The position numbers and the translations under genes were made by a program. A DNA stretch of 60,131 nucleotides from Bacteroidaceae bacterium (GTDB lineage: Bacteria; Bacteroidota; Bacteroidia; Bacteroidales; Bacteroidaceae), in the NCBI GenBank assembly GCA_030843315.1, contig JAUUPT010000021.1:1-60131 (forward strand). The letters run 5' to 3'. Position 1 is the first letter of the stretch. The number at the start of each line of letters is the position of its first letter. Positions 56,452 through 60,131 of this stretch are shown here, in pieces. The notes below the pieces were generated by a model. The model was not told where the DNA came from, did not search any database, and was given only the letters and a program-made list of their open reading frames with translations.

Positions 56452-57906
56452 ATGAGGAATAAATGGCGCATGCCACATCCCGCTACGATGTTCTTCCTGC
56501 TGACGCTGGCAGTCATCCTTCTGTCATGGATATTCGATGTCTATGGCCTGAAGGTGCTGCAGCCGCAGACGGGAGAGGAGATACGCGTGCAGAGCTTACT
56601 GAGCCCGGAAGGCATCCGCTGGCTGCTGCGCCATGTGGTAACCAACTTCACGGGATTTGCTCCGTTGGGACTGGTTATCGTGGCTATGTTCGGCATCGGA
56701 GTGGCACAGCATTCGGGTTTCATAGATGCCTGCATCCGCAGGGGAGTCAGGCGGCAACGCGACCCGTGGCGCATTATTCTTGTCGTTATTCTTTTAGGAT
56801 TATTGTCCAATGTAGTGGGGGATGCAGGGTACATCATCCTGCTGCCCATTGCCGCAACGCTGTTCCAGTCCGTAGGGCTGCATCCTGTCGGTGGAATCAT
56901 AGTGGCATACGTTTCCGTATCGTGCGGATATAGTGCCAATCTCTTTTTAAGCACTTTAGACCCCATGCTCTCTGCCATGACGCAAGAGGCTGCCGACATG
57001 GCGAACATCGCTCCGGGACAGACGGGACCGCTATGCAATTATTATTTCCTCTTCGCATCTGCTTTCCTGCTTGCATTCATCATTTATTACATCACCCGTA
57101 GGAGTCTGTTGCCACGCCTGGGCGAGTATGAGGGCGAGATCCGCTTCGGCGGATACAAACAGTTGTCGCGCAAGGAGCGGAGGGCGATGATTAGTGCGGT
57201 GGTTGTGGGCTTGCTGTATGCGGCAATCATCTTATGGGCTACATTCTCTTCCTGGGGGATATTGCGGAGTGTCAATGGCGGACTGATCCGTTCTCCATTT
57301 ATCGTCGGCATTCTGTTCCTGCTGTCTTTCGGCATCGGATTGATGGGGATGGTGTACGGATTCGCTTCCGGCCGCTATCGCTCGGACGGGGATGTGATAG
57401 AGGGACTAACCCAGCCGATGAAGCTGCTCGGCGTATATTTTGTGATTGCATTCTTTGCTTCGCAGATGTTTGCCTGCTTCGAGTATTCGCATTTGGATAA
57501 ATGCATTGCCATTATGGGGGCGGATTTACTTTCTTCCGTTCGTCTGGGTAGTTTGTGGATATTGATTCTGTTTATCCTGTTCACGGCTTTGGTCAATCTT
57601 ATCATGGCATCCGCCACTGCCAAGTGGACCTTCATGTCCTTCATCTTTGTTCCCGTACTGGCAGGTATGGGTATCTCGCCGGATATGGCGCAATGTGCCT
57701 TCCGCATAGGCGATAGTGCCACGAATGCCATTACGCCTTTCATGTTCTATATGCCACTGGTGCTGACCTATATGCAACAATACGACAAGCAATCCACCTA
57801 TGGCTCGCTACTGAAATACACCTGGAGATATTCCCTTGCCATTCTGCTGGCATGGACGGCATTGTTTGTTCTTTGGTACGTCAGCGGACTGCCTTTGGGA
57901 CTGTAA
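56452..57906 (+). CDS. AbgT family transporter
   Basis: 484 residues with about eleven to thirteen membrane segments. AbgT-family features: L-L-R-H-V-V-T-N-F-T-G-F-A-P-L-G, the re-entrant G-D-A-G-Y-I-I-L-L-P, F-L-S-T-L-D-P-M-L and F-R-I-G-D-S-A-T-N-A-I-T-P. Known members move p-aminobenzoyl-glutamate in, or sulfonamides and folate breakdown products out. 13 bp after the response-regulator gene, so possibly on its transcript. Confidence 0.93.
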   Translation: MRNKWRMPHPATMFFLLTLAVILLSWIFDVYGLKVLQPQTGEEIRVQSLLSPEGIRWLLRHVVTNFTGFAPLGLVIVAMFGIGVAQHSGFIDACIRRGVRRQRDPWRIILVVILLGLLSNVVGDAGYIILLPIAATLFQSVGLHPVGGIIVAYVSVSCGYSANLFLSTLDPMLSAMTQEAADMANIAPGQTGPLCNYYFLFASAFLLAFIIYYITRRSLLPRLGEYEGEIRFGGYKQLSRKERRAMISAVVVGLLYAAIILWATFSSWGILRSVNGGLIRSPFIVGILFLLSFGIGLMGMVYGFASGRYRSDGDVIEGLTQPMKLLGVYFVIAFFASQMFACFEYSHLDKCIAIMGADLLSSVRLGSLWILILFILFTALVNLIMASATAKWTFMSFIFVPVLAGMGISPDMAQCAFRIGDSATNAITPFMFYMPLVLTYMQQYDKQSTYGSLLKYTWRYSLAILLAWTALFVLWYVSGLPLGL

Positions 57907-57919
57907 TACATTGCTTCTG

Positions 57920-58621
57920 TCAATGTGCCACTATAATCTCCGTATCATAGCCGATGAAAAGCCCGCTTTCGATAACTCCGGTTATTGATTTCAGCTTTTG
58001 TTCCAGGTCGAGGGCGATGTCTTCAAAACGGACATCGAGGATGAAATTACCGTTTTCGGTGAACACAGGCCCGTCCTTTCCACCGGCAAGACGCAAGGTT
58101 ATCTCCGAAGCACCCAGCCGGTGTATCTCGTTCTCCACAAGAGTCAGTGCGTCGGGAAAGACCTCTACCGGTATCGGGAAGTTGCTTCCCAGCTTCTCGA
58201 CTATCTTGCTTTTGTCAACGATGATATAGCTCTTATTGCTGCTTTTAATCAGAAGTTTCTCTTTAAACATAGCCCCTCCACGCCCCTTAATCAGATTGTG
58301 GCGGGGGTTTACCTCATCTGCGCCGTCAAATGTCCAGTCGGGATGTTTGTTCCAAAGAGTGGTTTGAGGTATTCCAAGCTGTATGCACATCATGGAGATT
58401 TCGGTAGAAGCCGGAATGACTTCTATGTGCAGGGATTCTTTACGAACCCGTTCGGCCAATGCTAATAAAGCAAGATAAACGGTAGAACCGGAACCTGCTC
58501 CGATGATATCGCCTTCTTTTGCCAGTCCGGCAATGTCCCGGGCTACAAGTTCCTTGCTTTCCCTGTTAGTAATCGTGCCCGACCACTGCAAATGTCCGAT
58601 TAACTGATTCTCCCATTTCAT
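57920..58621 (-). CDS. rpiA: Ribose-5-phosphate isomerase A
   Basis: 233 residues. Interconverts ribose 5-phosphate and ribulose 5-phosphate. G-A-G-S-G-S-T-V-Y (41-49), D-G-A-D-E-V (96-101) and K-G-R-G-G-A-M (108-114) are the RpiA active-site motifs. Convergent with abgT with only 13 bp between stops and no hairpin. Operon with the small gene upstream. Confidence 0.96.
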   Translation of the reverse strand: MKWENQLIGHLQWSGTITNRESKELVARDIAGLAKEGDIIGAGSGSTVYLALLALAERVRKESLHIEVIPASTEISMMCIQLGIPQTTLWNKHPDWTFDGADEVNPRHNLIKGRGGAMFKEKLLIKSSNKSYIIVDKSKIVEKLGSNFPIPVEVFPDALTLVENEIHRLGASEITLRLAGGKDGPVFTENGNFILDVRFEDIALDLEQKLKSITGVIESGLFIGYDTEIIVAH

Positions 58622-58632
58622 GATTCCCGGAC

Positions 58633-58803
58633 TTATTCATTATTATCTTCTTCGTCGTCAGTCAGGTTATTAAGTTCTATCTCAAGACCGACCAACTCCT
58701 TTTCCCATATCTTTCTGATCTGCTCGGGTGTATCTTTAGGAGCGTCTTTGATACGTTTTTGAGCTAATGAAACTTCATGTTCCAATTGTGAACGTCTACT
58801 CAT
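58633..58803 (-). CDS. Small acidic protein, 56 residues, upstream of rpiA
   Basis: From ATG 58803, starting M-S-R-R-S-Q-L-E-H-E-V and ending L-T-D-D-E-E-D-N-N-E. Predicted to be mainly helical with an acidic tail; no membrane segment and no known domain recognised. It ends 11 bp before rpiA in the same direction, so the two are probably co-transcribed. Too short for most automatic gene searches; coding support is the clean start and stop, normal codon use and the tight spacing. Confidence 0.65.
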   Translation of the reverse strand: MSRRSQLEHEVSLAQKRIKDAPKDTPEQIRKIWEKELVGLEIELNNLTDDEEDNNE

Positions 58804-58907
58804 ACTTCTTAGTTTTATTGTTTATATTAAAACAAGTATTTTGACGTAAATGTTTTAGAAATAAGCAGGAGCTTTTCTACAATCAACAAATATTTCTGAT
58901 ACAAAAG

Positions 58908-58938
58908 TTTGCTATATTCGTAAAAAAGCGTACCTTTG
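58908..58938 (+). promoter_or_regulatory. Promoter of tRNA-Arg
   Basis: TTTG at 58908-58911, exactly 19 bp, TACCTTTG at 58931-58938. One of the best matches to the Bacteroides promoter in this window. The transcript would start about 10 bases before the tRNA. Confidence 0.88.
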
Positions 58939-58954
58939 CACCGCAATTAAGGAT

Positions 58955-59028
<74 letters not shown>

Positions 59029-59036
59029 CAAAGCAT

Positions 59037-59076
59037 AGCCGCAAACGTTTAGTTATCAGACGCTTGCGGCTTTTTT
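59037..59076 (+). terminator. Terminator of tRNA-Arg
   Basis: AGCCGCAAACGT pairs with ACGCTTGCGGCT (11 of 12) and is followed by TTTTTTG. Confidence 0.85.
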
Positions 59077-59108
59077 GTTTCTGACATTGTACAATATCCG
59101 TACAACCG

Positions 59109-59213
59109 AAACAGACGGTCTGTTGCACCGAAATAGACCGTCTATTTCACCCAAACGCATAGTCTGTTTCACCCGAACAGACGGTCTGTTTCGCTTCGTC
59201 CATACGTCTGTCT
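59109..59213. repeat. 22-bp-pitch palindromic array D (4 units plus one diverged)
   Basis: Units start at 59109, 59131, 59153, 59175 and (diverged) 59197, exactly 22 bp apart. Core AAACAGACGGTCTGTTT and variants such as AAATAGACCGTCTATTT; in the latter a T/A pair replaces a C/G pair on both arms, keeping the palindrome. Linkers CACCG, CACCC, CACCC, CGCTT. It lies between the tRNA terminator and the promoter of the TPR gene. Confidence 0.9.
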
Positions 59214-59277
59214 GCTTTGTTTACGTAAAGTAACACTTGTTACAGCTACACTAAAAACCTCAAAAAAAGTAAAAGGT

Positions 59278-59309
59278 TTTGCTTCTGTCTCCTATGTAAA
59301 CTAACTTTG
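59278..59309 (+). promoter_or_regulatory. Promoter of the TPR-protein gene
   Basis: TTTG at 59278-59281, 20 bp, TAACTTTG at 59302-59309, 29 bp before the ATG. Confidence 0.8.
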
Positions 59310-59338
59310 GGAATCAACTTTTAAAATAATTAAAGCAT

Positions 59339-60052
59339 ATGAAAAAATTAATCTTGTCCATTGCACTGTGTTGTGCAGCTACTACTTTCTATGCGCAGAA
59401 TGCTGACCCTGCCCAATTGGTCAACGACGGTAAAGCGGCCCTGGAAGCTAAGAATTATCAGGAAGCCTATACCAAATTCAGTACTTATCTGACACAAACC
59501 AACAATCAAGACTCTGTAATTGCATATAACTGTGGTGTTTGTGCCGATAAGATTAAGCAACCTGCAGAAGCTTTGAAGTATTTTGATATTGCCGTACAGA
59601 AGAAGTATAACCTGGCTAATGCTTACATTGGCAAAGCAGGTGCATTGAAGGATTTGAAGAAAAACGATGAATATGTTGCTACTTTGAAAGAAGGTCTGGA
59701 AGCTGTTCCTGACAACAAAACTTTGACCAAACTGTATGCCACTTACTATGTAAACCAGGGCATCATGGCACAAAAGGCCAAAAAGATCAATGATGCAGAA
59801 GAAGCCTTCAAACAAGCCATCGCCATCCAGCCGGACAACGTAAATGCTCTCAACAGCCTGGGTTCTTTGTATTACAGCCAGGGAGCCAATACCTTGAAAA
59901 CCGACGCAGACAAGGCAAAGGGAGAATTCAAAGAAGCTAAAGAATATTTGGACAAGCTCATTCCGTTGCTTTCCGCCGACAAACCGGCTCAGAAGAAGAT
60001 GATGGATAATGCCAAAACAATGTTGAACTTCATCGACACTCAGCTGAAATAA
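59339..60052 (+). CDS. Secreted TPR-repeat protein
   Basis: 237 residues with a signal peptide (M-K-K-L-I-L-S-I-A-L-C-C-A-A-T-T-F-Y-A-Q-N). About five helical TPR-like repeats: Y-Q-E-A-Y-T-K-F-S-T-Y-L, A-E-A-L-K-Y-F-D-I-A-V-Q-K, A-N-A-Y-I-G-K-A-G-A-L, A-E-E-A-F-K-Q-A-I-A-I-Q-P-D-N-V-N-A-L-N-S-L-G. A periplasmic protein-protein scaffold; no partner is suggested by neighbours. Confidence 0.9.
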   Translation: MKKLILSIALCCAATTFYAQNADPAQLVNDGKAALEAKNYQEAYTKFSTYLTQTNNQDSVIAYNCGVCADKIKQPAEALKYFDIAVQKKYNLANAYIGKAGALKDLKKNDEYVATLKEGLEAVPDNKTLTKLYATYYVNQGIMAQKAKKINDAEEAFKQAIAIQPDNVNALNSLGSLYYSQGANTLKTDADKAKGEFKEAKEYLDKLIPLLSADKPAQKKMMDNAKTMLNFIDTQLK

Positions 60053-60078
60053 GAAGCCTGAGTAAGTTATAAAAAGAG

Positions 60079-60112
60079 GAGGTTGTGTCAAAATGCTGGC
60101 ACAACCTCTTTT
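60079..60112 (+). terminator. Terminator after the TPR-protein gene
   Basis: Perfect arms GAGGTTGTG / CACAACCTC around a 12-base loop, followed by TTTT. Confidence 0.85.
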
Positions 60113-60131
60113 CATCTTTTACAGTCCGGTT

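Noticed and set aside
59109..59213. Integration (att) site next to tRNA-Arg
   Set aside because: No copy of the tRNA 3' end and no integrase in the window; the repeats are of the dispersed array family.

Overview
The window is a stretch of ordinary chromosome from a gut-type Bacteroides (order Bacteroidales). Evidence seen in the sequence: promoters of the Bacteroides type (TAnnTTTG at -7, often with TTTG about 19-20 bp upstream), almost no Shine-Dalgarno sequences, an ATP synthase operon that begins with the beta and epsilon genes, a six-gene Rnf operon headed by an RseC-like gene, a PorT-type barrel protein, DUF3078- and DUF5112/5113-type proteins, and outer-membrane barrel/TonB-plug proteins. 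No phage, insertion sequence, integrase, CRISPR array or rRNA gene was seen. Genus is well supported; species was not attempted.

Layout: 1-6.3 kb, leftward genes for an S9 peptidase lipoprotein (cut by the window edge), a MATE exporter, YidC and CTP synthase. 6.5-8 kb, a DUF3078 outer-membrane protein. 8.1-13.9 kb, rseC-rnfBCDGEA, the ferredoxin:NAD+ ion pump. 14-15 kb, galE, then a 750-bp gap with a candidate small RNA and a repeat array. 15.6-23.1 kb, the complete F1Fo ATP synthase operon atpDC-orf-BEFHAG. 23.2-26.4 kb, a Pif1-type helicase and a convergent RmlD-type reductase. 26.4-32.9 kb, two small secreted proteins and a two-component system, divergent from an outer-membrane TonB-plug/barrel protein. 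32.9-37.4 kb, a MarR-controlled tripartite efflux operon. 37.5-40.6 kb, convergent fhs and glyA (one-carbon metabolism). 40.7-43.5 kb, leftward pyrB-pyrI-flavin reductase-PorT-like. 44-48.9 kb, PBP1A, FolK-like, kdsB and an M16-fold protein without the zinc motif. 49-60 kb: MORN protein, prs, a 1447-residue double-kinase protein with its response regulator, AbgT transporter, rpiA with a small upstream gene, tRNA-Arg(TCT) and a TPR protein.

The coding content is mostly housekeeping; the unusual content is between genes. Six intergenic regions carry short arrays of imperfect palindromes at an exact 22-bp pitch. Four of them fit AAAC-N9-GTTT plus a 5-bp linker, a fifth has a shorter AAAC-N5-GTTT core, and the sixth is GC-rich and diverged. 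The pitch is fixed from locus to locus while the core changes. Next to one array, upstream of the PBP1A gene, are fourteen A/T-tracts spaced about 10.6 bp apart over 140 bp, which should be strongly curved DNA. A second repeat family, TARTTAGTRATTTG-like, begins at or within a few bases of stop codons, fills short gene-gene spacers and places stop codons in several frames. A probable small RNA with two CCCC-loop hairpins lies downstream of galE, and a perfect 10-bp-arm palindrome covers the -33 element of the marR promoter.

All calls come from reading the sequence and from family knowledge; no database search was run.
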